Positions 1 to 10,839 of a DNA stretch of 64,000 nt are shown one piece after another. How positions within the stretch are numbered: the stretch's first letter is position 1; each line of letters starts with the position of its first letter. The DNA is taken from the NCBI GenBank assembly GCA_033819885.1, contig JAQYUZ010000014.1:124001-188000 (forward strand). The letters are read 5' to 3'. Under the pieces are notes generated by a model. It was not told the DNA's origin. It saw only the letters and a list, made by a program, of their open reading frames with translations, and did no database searches. Position numbers and translations under genes: made by a program. The DNA comes from Microbotryomycetes sp. JL201. Taxonomy: Eukaryota > Basidiomycota > Microbotryomycetes.

Positions 1-30
1 AAGCCAGCCACCGAAGTGGCTCTGATGTAG

Positions 31-390
31 GCGCTAGATCTCCCGGCCGTTTGCCTGTTCAAAGTTGACATGCCCTGCACAAACAGCAACACGATTCAAA
101 TCTGGTCGTACGAAAACACGAAAGTCATGCCCGCATTCGTCAAGATTCTCAAAGTAAGTTGCCCTCGCCCGATGCAGCGCCTTTGACGCTCATGTCTCTG
201 ATCCCCGCTGACTACTCTGCCTGTCCAGGTCTTGTATTCGAAGGACGTCTTGTCTGATCAAGCTATCATTTACTGGCATGGCAAAGGCGCAAAGCCTCAG
301 GCCAAGCAGCATTTCTTGACGGCAGCATTGCCTTTGGTCAATTTCCTGAGAGCGCAAGAGGATGACAGTGACGACGATGATGATGAATAA
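31..390 (+). CDS. eIF5-mimic (5MP/BZW-like) protein, C-terminal W2 domain, partial
   Basis: This is the 3' end of a gene that starts outside the window. An exon at 31-153 follows an intron tail ending in TAG. A GT-AG intron fills 154-228, and the last exon is 229-390. The joined protein runs through MPAFVKILKVLYSKDVLSDQ, then AIIYWHGKGAKPQAKQHFL, and ends in an acidic tail (DDSDDDDE). This is the W2/MIF4G-like C-terminus shared by eIF5, eIF2B-epsilon and the eIF5-mimic proteins. The spacing fits the 5MP/BZW type best: KVLY-KDVLS, then W, then a short basic stretch and an acidic end. Family members bind eIF2 and eIF3 and affect start-codon stringency. The N-terminal repeats are missing from view, so the exact paralogue is inferred. 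Confidence 0.7.
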
Positions 391-484
391 CTCTACGTTC
401 CTTTGTACGCTTGATGCATTTTCTAGAGGGACTTTTCCCGTTGCATAATCATGCTTGGCATTTCATCGTCGGCCCTTTTGGGAC

Positions 485-3019
485 ATGGGCGCGGAGGGCA
501 CGTCCGGCGAGACGGACGTGTTGAGCTCGCCGCCGCGCCCAGCGATCGATGCAAGGCCGACTGGCTCGTCGACGTCGTCACCCGTTTCTCCACGTCGTCC
601 GCGCCTGTCCCTCGGCACGCGCTTTGACGCTCCCCCACTTGAACCTCCTTCCGCCGCACAACACGGCGCATCACCACGACCATCGTCCCGGTCCACTTCA
701 GGGGGTGGTTCGAACAGACATCGCCATTCCGACGCCATCACGAGCGCACTCGAACTATTGAAAGTGCTCGCGGGCGAAACGAGCGCGCCGGCCGGTCCTG
801 TACCCGTCCAGGTTGGAATTGTCAAATGCCTAGAAGCCGCAGGATGGCAACATCAGTCAACCACAGATGGAGTGCGCATCTTTACGAAAGCGCCAGACCA
901 CGAACTGCAGCATCAACATCAAGGCGGTGGCGCAAACGGCGGACGATCAGACAAGGCCATGACGGTACGAACGACAACGACGACAGATGCGCTTACTCAG
1001 GGCGTCGGAAGGCAAGCCGGCATCCGGAAAGATGAAGATTTGCCTTGGATCAGGGGAGAGGCGTTCGTTCAAGGGTCCTGGGATCCGCATGACGTCGCAC
1101 ACACGATTCTGAACCAGAGCGCAAGGGCTTTGTGGGATCCGAGGTTTGATGCGATTGGTTCAGACACTGTCGAGTTTCTGTCAGAGACCGACATCTTGTG
1201 GTCGATGCTCGTTCGAGGCGAGCTCGGTTCCGATAGAGAAGGCGCGCTCGTGTCGACGATCGACCTCGACAAACGAAACAAGACGGCGTACGTTGCGAGC
1301 GTGTCTGTCGACGATCCGTTACTCATCAGACAGGCACCTCGCACGACTATTCACTTGAACGGATGGTGCTTGAGAAGCTTGCCGCGCGCGCCAGCATTCG
1401 AGCAACCGCCACCGACAGCAAACGAAGAAGATTCGCCAGCGACGCCGTCGAGGCCGGGTCACCGCCGACTGAAATCAAGTTTGAGCATCAAAAACACTGG
1501 TCTCATGTCACCTTCGTACCTCCCCCCACCGTTGCCTGCAATGGACGGCCTGTCCTACTTTCCGACGACGACGACAACCAACCTGGTCCGTCAAAACTCG
1601 ACAGGAGCAGACTCGGCCCATCAAGACGAGAACAAGTACAAGGACATCGATCCACTTGACTTTCCTCAATTTGCAGTGCCAAAGACACGCGCGTCACTGC
1701 CAAACTCGAACCCACCGGCAAGGATTGGGGGGCCTGATGATGGGCCTGGACTGCACGTCAGTTTCGTCACGCACGTCAGTCCAGGTTTTAACTTGTCTCA
1801 GACGATGGTCAACCACTTGTCTATGCATTTGCCGCTGTTGATCGCTTCGATTGGACGATATCTTGGCGTGAGAGGCTTTGCACCTTGGGTTCAGAGACTG
1901 CCGAAACGAGACGGTCTCGTCGTGTTGGACGAACAGTACGAGCCTCTTGAAGGGACATACCGACTCGTTTTTCGAGTTGACGGAGCCGATGACGGACCAG
2001 ACACGAAGATCAGGTTTCATGGGAGCGGCTTTGGCAAAGGTCGATTCGAGATTGTTGTTGAGAACAACATTGATGACTGGTCAGCTTATTTGAAAGCCTT
2101 TGCGTGCATTCTGCTACCTTAATGGCTAACGTTGCTCGGTTTATCCAACAGGGAACTTTTGTACGATGTCGAGCCGCATGTCAAACCGGAAACTGTCTAT
2201 GTAGACGAGCACGACGAGCAGCACGACGAGCAGCACGACGGTAGCAGTCCTGTCGAAGTCCAACAAGCTGAGCAGAGACCTCAGCCACCGAGAAGGAGGA
2301 AAACGTCCATGTCGGTCAAAGCTTCGCCGTTGACTGTAACGACAAGCTTGTCTTCGGCGAACGCTGTCGTCGCTGCCACTGCCGCCGATGGTACAAGCGT
2401 CAACGTGCCACCGCCAGACATGGCGTCACCTTTATCGCCGACGAGCTTCGTTACGTCGAGCACGGCCAGTCCTCCTCGAGTGGACCCGGCAGCGCTACCA
2501 GGACCTCTAGGAGCTTGCACTCTCGTCATTCCTCGTCACTCGAGCACTCGTTTCCATCCGATAACTGTTACCATATCAAGAAATTCGACGACAGACAATT
2601 TGACACCTTTGGACAGGCTACAAAGTGTTCATGAAACATTGGGACCGGCGATCAGATCTACCTGTTTGACAAGTTTGTCAAACTTTGGAGCTTCTTCATT
2701 GTTTGATTCGGTCGAAGACATGTTGGAGGCGAAATCAGACAAGAGTGACAAGATGGCAAGATTGAGGTTGAAAGCTGCTTCGGACATTTTGAAGCAAGTC
2801 AGGTACAACCAAGAAAAGTTGATGGAGAAGAGGGGCAAAGGGTATGTCGAAAAGTTGGCTAGCGAGTTGGCAAATGATGTGGGTCATCATCATCATCACC
2901 GACATCGACAACTCATCGGAGTTCAGGACGTGGTCACTTTGCCTGTCGACGTGAAGAGCAGGATGAACAGGTCGAACAACGAAGGCAGTCTTGGTTTGTC
3001 AGGTACAACGCAGACTTGA
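485..3019 (+). CDS. START-like lipid-binding domain protein
   Basis: There are two exons, 485-2103 and 2152-3019, joined by a 48-nt intron with branch GCTAAC; the product is 828 aa. The ATG at 485 (MGAEGTSGETD) is the first in frame. Residues about 1-110 are Ser/Pro-rich. Residues about 120-320 hold a START-type (DUF3074-like) fold: GVRIFTKAPD, then ESFVQG-type text reading RGEAFVQGSWDP, ALWDPRFDAIGSDTVEFLS and TAYVASVSVDDPL. A second conserved block includes VSFVTHVSPGFNLSQTMVNH. The C-terminal third is low complexity with a His run (about 2884-2899) and acidic/His repeats. A lipid-binding role is known for the family; ligand and location cannot be read here. The join preserves frame (KAFA then ELLYDVE). 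Confidence 0.7.
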
Positions 3020-3244
3020 ACGAGTAGACAATCCAATGTAGATACGCCTCCATGTGTTGTTTCTATGCTTATTTGCCCGCAACATACTCGCAGCTTGACT
3101 GCGAGCGCGACAGACAGCAAACTTGGTTTATTCCATGTCCACAACGCTCACACAAGCATGTGCTCGGGAGTCAAGAATGTTTTCGCGTGTACAAGACCTC
3201 TCTAAGATGTCACAGGGAAACAGTCACGTTCGTGGGTACGCGGT

Positions 3245-4362
3245 TTAGATTGCCTCTGCAAAAAGAGAGAACAGGACAGGAGTAAGTAAACCCCCCGGAC
3301 TGAGAGCAGCTTGACCAGTACGCACCTTGCAGGCTGGCGTTGAGCCTGTTGACTCGGGATGCGACCGACAAGTCGACCGTCTTGTCGCCAAAGTCGACGA
3401 CCAAGCCGCCCTGAACAGACTCGTTGACCTTGTTTTCGAAGACGAGCGTCTTGCCTGATGAAGCGAGCTGAGAAGACTTGAGTGAGTCTTCGAGGCGCTT
3501 TTGCAAGTCCTTTTCCAGTGGGGCGGCGGTCGTGATCGTGACCTTGACCTCGCCGCGGTGAGCCGACATGATCTCAAGGAAGTCCTCGATCGTCTTGTCA
3601 GTTTGATACAAGCGACCGTTCTCGGCGAGCACCTCGAACAAGTTCTTTGTCAACTCTGACGACGCGCCCTTCGAGCCGGCCTTTTTGAGGAGCTCTTCGA
3701 TGCCCTTTGAGCGATCTGCGCTCGTCAAGACGGGGTTGGCAAGGAACTCTTGAACCTTTGCATCGGCTTTGATTGCCGAGTGAAGGGCCTTGAGGTCAGA
3801 CTCGACGGCCTTGAGGGCGCTGAGGCGAATGAATGCGCGATCAATGTGCTGCAGGCGCAACAAGACACGCGCAGGACCAGGGCACTCACTCCTTCTTGGC
3901 TGCGGCGGTGAACAAGGCGCCTGCATATTTGCCCGACAAGCCTGTGAGATTGTGTCGTCAGCTTGCGGTCAATCGAGTCCCAAGCTTGACGATCTCAAGC
4001 TGACCGTTGAGCTGAATTGGGGGCAGCTGAGGAGCAGGCGCAGCCTTTTAGTACAAGTACAGGTCGACACAAGAACCGTTTCTGTCGTCTACTTACTGTG
4101 GCTGAAGCCGACGAGGTGGCATAGGTGCGCACCTGGCGTGATGCTTGACGACTGTGACGAGAGGCCAAGGAATGTCAGTCAGCTGTAACTCCGATCAGAC
4201 CAGTGATAGAAAAGAGGAACGGCAGTTGCACGTGCACGCAAGCGGTGCTGGCGGACGGCTGCAACCCAGGGCAAACGAGCAAGACGACGCGCGCGCGCAG
4301 TCGGCGCACCAGGGCGCGGCGCTGGAAAGCTTGCGTGCAGCGGGTGCGAAGGCGCAAGCCAT
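3245..4362 (-). CDS. ATP5: Mitochondrial ATP synthase subunit 5 (OSCP)
   Basis: The oligomycin-sensitivity-conferring subunit ties the F1 head to the peripheral stalk of F1Fo-ATP synthase in the inner mitochondrial membrane. Six exons fit in phase: 4310-4362, 4097-4151, 4005-4044, 3890-3941, 3326-3819 and 3245-3255, giving 234 aa. The start makes a good presequence (MACAFAPAARKLSSAAPCRQ, rich in Ala/Arg/Ser without acids), then RTYATSS. The mature part has the signatures PPIQLNGLSGKYAGALFTAA, KGIEELL and GGLVVDFGDKTVDLSV. The last coding exon is only 11 nt and supplies the family ending LQEAI. The first exon and its 158-nt intron are inferred from phase and targeting character; the rest is firm. 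It diverges from the eIF3c gene. Confidence 0.85.
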
Positions 4363-5223
4363 CGGCCAAGCTGTGTGCGCCGTCTGCCCGCCGAGCTGGC
4401 GAGCCGTCCGCCGTCCGCGTTTGCGTCGCGGGTCCGGTCGGGCGCGGCGAGCGGACGACGACGCTGCTGCACAAGACCAACCATGCACCGGGAGAACGGC
4501 AGGCCCACGCTCTGTGTCACCAAACGTACGCGAAGTTCATGGCGGGCCCGTGATTGCTTGAGTCAATGTGCTGGCACCAGCGTGCTGTGTGTGCACGTAT
4601 TCTTTTCAGAATAGGAGGCTTGCTCAGCTTGCGAGGGACCAGGCTTCTACGAAATAAAGTCATGTTATTGAGCATCCATGTCTTTCAGTGCATTGCAATC
4701 TCGGCTGTGTCAACACGCAGAGGTTGCGCGCGCTTTTGTGCGGTGCGTTGCGCCCGCTCAGCTCTTGGACCACAACCGACAAACGTGAGTCTGCTCGGCC
4801 AGCACCGACACCTGCTACGATCGTGACCCGTCGAGGCTGGCTGCGACCTTGTGCATCGACGTTTCGAACGCGTTGTCGACTGCCCGTCGCGCGAGCCAGA
4901 AAATTGGCGCGCGCCCGGAAGGCCGTGACAGCCGCACCCACGCGAATGCCGACATTCCCCAGATCACCGGTCGTTCTTGAATTGTCTTTGGCTGGCCTGC
5001 TTGGGCGGTAGCGAGCTCGTGCGGGGCAGTCACGCGGCCGTCGCCTTTCAAAAAGGACGCGCCCGCGCGCGCTCAAATGTGACATTGTCGCATGCTCATG
5101 CCTTTGTGCACACGCTTACTCGTGCTCGTCGCCATACTTTATACTCGATCAATGCTTGCGGTGTTTCTGGCCCCGCGTGCGGTGCGCTGACGCTCTTGTG
5201 CTACCGGTCCTCCTCGCCTGCAG
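4363..5223. promoter_or_regulatory. Divergent promoter region between ATP5 and NIP1
   Basis: This 861-bp gap separates the starts of two strongly expressed housekeeping genes (ATP synthase OSCP and eIF3c). It is GC-rich with many short spurious reading frames on both strands, none of which looks like a protein. A TATA-like ATACTTTATACTCG lies about 80 nt before the eIF3c start, near 5136-5149. I see no RNA gene. Confidence 0.4.
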
Positions 5224-8200
5224 ATGTCGTCCTTCTTTCGCAGCGTCAGCGACTCTGACTCGTCCTCGTCAGACGAAGAAGAAGAGTTGCTCTCTGGGTC
5301 AGACTCTGACTCGGGTTTGGACGCCGCAAAGAAGACGACGACGACCGCAAAGAAGAGCAGGTTCGCCGCGTCATCGGGCTCGGGCTCGGACGACTCGGAT
5401 GATTCCGATTCTGACAACAGCGATTCGGACTCGGACTCGGATGACGATAAGGCCGATCAAGAAGTCAAGAAACCAGCAGGCTCGCGCTTCTTGAAGACGG
5501 CAGACAGCGACGACAGCGACAGCGACGACGAGCGCACCAAGGTCGTCAAATCGGCAAAGAGCAAACGTGTGGACGAGATTGACGCGTCAATCAAGGCTAT
5601 AGACAACGCGTCCAAGATCAATGATTGGTCGGCCATCTCCAGCGGTAGGTTGTCGTCCGCGTGACCAAGTCGGTTTCCGGTTCGTCTTTCTGACATCTCC
5701 CGTTCAATGCTCGATAGAGTTCGACAAACTCGGCCGACTCGTCGCACGCCAGGCGACTGTCGCAGAGCCAGTGCCTGCGTCGTTCATTAAAGCGCTCGCA
5801 TCTCTCGATGACACGCTCGCAGCCGCACAAGGATCCAAGAAAAAGATGAATGCGACGAATGCAAAGGCACTCAACAGCATGAAGCAAAAGCTCAAAAAGA
5901 CCCAACGCGAGCACGAGGACAGCATCAGGAGGTATAAAGAGGTGCGTTTTCAGCGGTTGTTCGCTTCCGCGCTTGTTCACTGACAATGTACACATTGACG
6001 TCAAAAAGGACCCTGAAGGATTTGAAAGGGCACAGCAGGCTGCCGAAGCACCTCTGCCCCCGAAAGCAGCCAAGACAACGACAACTGTCGCCGCTGCCGC
6101 TGCTGCTGAGCAGGAAGATGATGACAGCTTCCAAACTGTCGGCAGCAAAGGCAAAGCCATTGCCATCTCTACAGAAGGTATTTACAAGGCTCTTGCTCAG
6201 GTTCTTGAGGCCCGCGGACGCAAGGTTCGTTCTGATGTTTGAAGTTGAGATCGACTCGCAACGCTCACTCCGCTTCCACCAGAACACGGATCGCGGCGAG
6301 CAGATCAAAATCCTCGAGAAGTTGCTCGGCGTGGCCAACACTCCGTACCAGCGTATCCGGGTCTTGCTGTCGCTCATCGCATCGTTGCTCGATTACAACC
6401 CCTCCACCAATACACACATGCCGCTCGACTCATGGGCGTCTGCTCGAGAGCATCTCGACGCCATCATGAATATCCTCGTCGAAGAACGTCAGTTTGCCGT
6501 CCGCGAGGACGCGCCCGACTACGACGATCAAGTCGAGCGTGCACCCAGCGACGCCGAACCGGTCGTGGTCGTCCGTGGCAGCATTGTCGCACTCGTGGAT
6601 CGCTTGGATGACGAGTTCACCAAGAGCTTGCAAAACATCGACCCGCACACGGGCGAATACATCGAGCGGCTCAAAGACGAGAAGTCGATTTACGCGACGA
6701 TCGTTAAGGCTCAGATTCACTACGAGAAGGAACAAGGCCGGTCAGATCTGACGGCGACAGACTCAGAAAAGAACAGGGAACATCTCGACCGCATCGTCAT
6801 GCGCCGGTTGGAGCACGTCTACTGCAAACCTGATGCCGTCACACAGGCCCTCGAGGCTGCATTGCCGTCGTTGGCTTCGCAATCTTCGATCTGGCCTTCG
6901 CAAGTCGGCACGTCGGCCGGATCGTCGCACGCAATCAACCTTGTCCGCGCGCTGTGTGTGCACTTGTACAAGACGGACGCGTCGCTGCTCCGCACGCGTG
7001 CCATGCTGTCGCACATCTACCACTATGCTTTGCACGACAACTACTACACGGCCCGTGACATGCTCCTCATGTCCCACTTGCAAGACACGATTGGCGGCGC
7101 TGATGTCGGTACGCAAATTTTGTACAATCGCACCGTCGTTCAAGTCGGCTTGTGTGCGTTCCGCCTCGGTCTCATTCGCGAAGCTCAATCAACATTACAA
7201 GAGATCTTTGCGACGCAGCGCGTCAAGGAATTGCTCGCCCAGGGCGTACAGGCTCAACGGTACTCTGTTCTGACGCCCGAGCAAGAACGCATTGAGCGAC
7301 AACGCCAATTGCCATTCCACATGCACATCAATTTGGAGCTGCTCGAAGTGGCGTATCTCGTCTCGTCCATGTTGCTGGAGGTGCCATTGATGGCCCAGGC
7401 CGGCAGTGACCCCGAGATGAAGAAACGCGTGGTATCGAGGACATTCAGGCGGATGCTCGACTACGCCAATAGGCAAGTGTTCACCGGTCCGCCCGAGAAC
7501 AAGCGCGACCACGTCATGCAGGCGACCAAGGCTTTGCAGCAATGTGATTGGCAGAAATGTATCGAGTTGGTGCACTCGATCAAGGTTTGGAACTTGATGC
7601 CAAAGGAAAAGGCCGTCAAGGACATGTTGGCCAAGTGAGTCTCCGGCCCCTTCTCTTTCAGACTCGGAGGTGCACCAGATCATGCTCTTACGCGCTTTGC
7701 ACAGCAAAATTCAAGAGGAAGGCCTCCGGACGTATGTGTTCACATACGCGCCATTTTACAAGACGCTGTCGCTCGAGCATCTCGCCGACACGTTCTCGTT
7801 GCCATTGTCGACGGCCACGTCCCTCGTTTCAAAGATGATTTGGAACGAAGAGATTGACGCGTCGCTTGATCAAGTCTCTCGCGTTGTCGTCCTTCAGTCG
7901 ACGGAATTGTCGAGCTTGCAGCGATTGGCTCTGCAATTGGCAGACAAGGCCAGCCAGATGGCAGACACGTCAGAGAGGTATCTTGACTCGAAGCTCAACA
8001 ATGGCGAGCAAAGGGCTGAGGGCGTCAGAACTGAGAGGGGAGAAAGGGAAGGCGGACGCGAGAGGCGAGGTGGCGCACCTCGAGGTCGCGGTGGTAAGTC
8101 TGAAGTGCTCGAAAAAGTCTTGTTCGAGAGCAATGCTGACTATGTGCCGTTGATGTGGTACAGGATCGAGAGGACGAGGAGGCGCCGCACGGCAGTTCAA

Positions 8201-8234
8201 TACGAGTAGTTTGGGCAGGGCTGTCAAGGCTTGA
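5224..8234 (+). CDS. NIP1: Translation initiation factor eIF3 subunit c
   Basis: Core subunit of eIF3, which organises the 43S preinitiation complex in the cytoplasm. Six exons fit in phase: 5224-5644, 5718-5941, 6009-6224, 6283-7634, 7705-8093 and 8164-8234, giving 890 aa, the usual length. The N-terminus is the typical acidic Ser/Asp tract (MSSFFRSVSDSDSSSSDEEE). Further on are WSAISSEFDKLGRLVARQ, TDRGEQIKILEKLLGVANTP and the C-terminal PCI region (KIQEEGLRTYVFTYAPFY, then LPLSTATSLVSKMIWNEEID). The protein ends in an RGG-type tail (GRGGAARQFNTSSLGRAVKA). The fourth intron takes a late acceptor at 7704 that restores KIQEEGLRTY; an earlier CAG would shift the frame. Confidence 0.95.
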
Positions 8235-9199
8235 GCACTGTGTTTTCGTGATAGATTCGAGGCTCAAAGGCTTTGTAACTTTGATGTGTTTTCAAAGCAT
8301 TCCTTAAAGTCTCTTTTTCTGAACGCGAAGAATCCATTAAATTGGAAACGACCTTTTTTAGCGCGCAGCGCGTCCACGATTCGGGTCAGGAAACTAACGA
8401 ACGATTCCATGAAAACGAGGACAGTCGATATTTTCTCCAAAAGCAGAAGTTCAACGTACAGGACACGCCGATGAACGTTCTAGAACGTCAAAACAGCGAG
8501 AACCGGACGTCCGTTCATTCACCCGTCAGTTCGTCGGGTTTGGTCTGGCTGGCGAGGGTGTCTCGCTTTGAACGACGTCCCCCAGAAAGGGTTCTTGCAG
8601 CAGGAAACTCGACGCAGTCTGCTTGGAAGAAAACGAGGGCGCGATTTCCCGTTCATAGTCGTTGCGTACTGAGAGGAACGCTTGCGGTATCACGCCACCA
8701 AGAGAAACAGATTGTGGCTCTTGCGAGCGAGAGATTGGGCTCCAGAGCTCAGTTATACGTCATCAGCAGTACCAAAAATTGCCATCAAGAGGTCCGGATG
8801 CACTCTTGCGAGCGAACTGCAATTAAACGAAAGCCCTACCACCAGACAAACTTGCTCCACTTGGCGCCCCTTTCGTGACTCGCGGACGGACTCACCCTTT
8901 TGCAGCTCAGGAAACAGTCGAAGTTGTGACAAATTACGCACAAGACATCTTCTGATCACAAATGTAGGAAATTTCTCCCTGCACATTCTCGATTCGGGGT
9001 ACAAGCTCGACCGAGCCTTCCGACCGTTGCACACTGCCCACGGCGCAAAGCTTGAATTAAATACTGAGAGCACAGCCGGATAGGATTTCAAGGTTCCAAC
9101 ATTGTCTAAACGGTTTCGAACAATACAGCCATATACTCTGTGAAGACATAGGTCGCATTGAGAAAGACGAATCGAGGTCGAGAGCTATCATTGTTTCTC
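8235..9199. other. Unexplained 965-bp convergent intergenic region
   Basis: The eIF3c gene ends on the left and the CHRD gene on the right, so this is a tail-to-tail gap, far longer than other convergent gaps here (about 50-300 bp). Composition is less GC-rich than the genes. Open frames of 178 aa (+, 8342-8878), 133 aa (+, 8682-9083) and 112 aa (-, 8753-9091) exist. The first and third lack an ATG at their left boundary, and none shows a recognisable domain. A perfect heat-shock-type element lies at 8473-8485. I see no tRNA, repeat or transposon signature. Confidence 0.5.
8473..8485. promoter_or_regulatory. Candidate heat-shock element
   Basis: Three alternating units, GAA-nn-TTC-nn-GAA (GAACGTTCTAGAA), match the HSF trimer-binding consensus exactly. 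It sits inside the convergent gap rather than upstream of a known gene, so any target is unknown. A 13-bp match with four free bases can arise by chance in 64 kb, though it is uncommon. Confidence 0.3.
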
Positions 9200-10099
9200 T
9201 CAGTAGACTGTGCCAGTCAAATCTAGTTGGCCACGAATGGCACCGGCAGGGAACGCTGCTGTGTGAGAATCTGTGAAGAATGCTGGCGGGTTGGCCTCGA
9301 TTTGTGAGAGAGAAAAGCCGGTGGCCGTGTCCTCTGTGAGATTTGTTGTCAACTTTCAGTTGTCCATTACTTTCGAGCTAACACAGGCAGAACTTACGGC
9401 CGTCAGGTCCGTTGAGTCCTGTGGTGAACGGTCCTTGCATGCAACCGACCGAGACTCGGCGACCAAACGTGTCCAAAGGCGCGTCGGACGTGGGGTTAGG
9501 GAACGCGAGACGGGGAGGGCCAGCACGGCCGAAAGGAGCCTCGTGGATATGGGTTGCTGTCTTTGCGGGCGAAGAGTCTGCACACAGAAATCCGTCCATC
9601 TGTGAGCCTCAAACAAGAAAAAAAAAGCAGGGGCTTCGCTCACAATTGCCGGACAGATAGACGCTGTAAAGAGATCCTTGTGTAAGTCACAGGCAGCATG
9701 CGGGTTTACACCAAACTGTCTCACGTGATGTTCTGCACGACATCGACCAGACGATTAGCGGGCGTTTTTCAAGAGGTAGTGCCAACGTGAAGCCAGACTC
9801 ACCCAGCAGATGATCTCGTCAGGAGCGTAAATGCCGTATTGGAACCATCCGTAGGCTCCAGCTTCTCCAGGCACGGCAGTCTGGTTATTGTTGATGACCT
9901 GGTCGGGCGTAGCGTAGGCCTTGTAGGTTGAAGTGAATTGGAAAGGGCCGTTCGAAAGTCCCTTGTCCCATCCGGACCACTCTTCGTCGTGCCATGTCTC
10001 TTCAACTTCCTTGCCGTGGTCGTCGTACTTTTTGCCGTCGTTCATGGGCAGAGCGAGCGCCAGAGGCAAGAGAGTGGCGGCAAGGGCGAAAGCTTTCAT
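9200..10099 (-). CDS. Secreted CHRD-domain protein
   Basis: Five exons fit in phase: 9803-10099, 9725-9732 (8 nt), 9644-9663 (20 nt), 9398-9577 and 9200-9333, giving 212 aa. The ATG at 10099 begins a clear signal peptide (MKAFALAATLLPLALALP). The middle and end carry a CHRD domain: YSSPAKTATHIHEAPFGRAG, then SVGCMQGPFTTG, and the family ending NPPAFFTDSHTAAFPAGAI plus RGQL. CHRD domains are secreted beta folds named after chordin; their role in fungi is poorly known. The two tiny exons encode NIT and VYLSGN, and skipping either breaks the frame into the CHRD block. There is one N-glycosylation-type NNQT. A cell-wall or extracellular place is inferred from the signal peptide. Confidence 0.8.
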
Positions 10100-10839
10100 C
10101 GTAAGCGTGTTGTAGGTTCAGAAAGATTCAAGTGAGTTCGACGATTTGTGAAGGAAAGAAGAGAGGGAGAAGAGATCAGGGTTGACTGCAGGCAATCGAG
10201 TGAGCTCCAAGCCCAAGACAAACGGCCCGGTGCGGGCACAGCATGACAGCTATAAAGTCTTGGCCCTGTGCACCTTGAAGGGCCTTGCCTTGTTCATTCA
10301 ACATGCTCGAACCGCCGACCAGCAGCTTCCCCTTGTAGAGAGGTCGTTCGATGGGTGAGCGCGTTTCCAAGGCTTTGCCAAGCACAACGCAGGATCTCGA
10401 CACCTTCTTTTATAGATCAGTCTTCGCAACAAGGACGAACGGATAGCAGAAAAGTTCATCGATACTTTGCTTGCATGTGATGTCCATTTTGTGCAATTGA
10501 TTTGCTCCTGGCTGACAACCCTGCTCGAAAAGAGATGGTCGTCCTTTCGCCAAGACCACGTTGGGGCCAAAGGCTGGGCGCCGTCGATCGACTCGGACAA
10601 GCAGCAATAATGTGATGACGCACTAGCAGGCGCTGAGTCAGCACATCGGGACACAGCCCGGCCGATCGAACAATCTGCATCCCGGCCGGACTGCGATCTC
10701 TTAATGAAGTCGCAGCAGAATTGAGAGCAGGCTTGCGCGATAAGCTAAGCCGAAGGTGAGATGAGCAGACAGTATGACGAAAGGAATATACTGCAAAAAG
10801 ACAATGCTATGCTACAAATGGGACTACGCTCGCAGAGCT
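10100..10839. promoter_or_regulatory. Upstream region of the CHRD gene
   Basis: This 740-bp gap lies between the start of the CHRD gene (transcribed leftward) and the end of the next leftward gene. A perfect TATAAAAG on the minus strand is at 10407-10414, about 310 nt before the CHRD start codon, and a purine-rich stretch lies at 10150-10180. The open frames in it (up to 118 aa) look spurious. No RNA gene seen. Confidence 0.3.

Noticed and set aside
4175-4561. Several overlapping open frames on both strands of 100-140 codons
   Set aside because: Arg/Ala/Pro-rich translation of GC-rich DNA; one of them only contains the short first exon of ATP5.
8342-8878. Plus-strand 178-codon open frame in the convergent gap
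   Set aside because: It starts at a non-ATG codon, has no recognisable domain and a composition like random translation; kept only as part of the gap finding.
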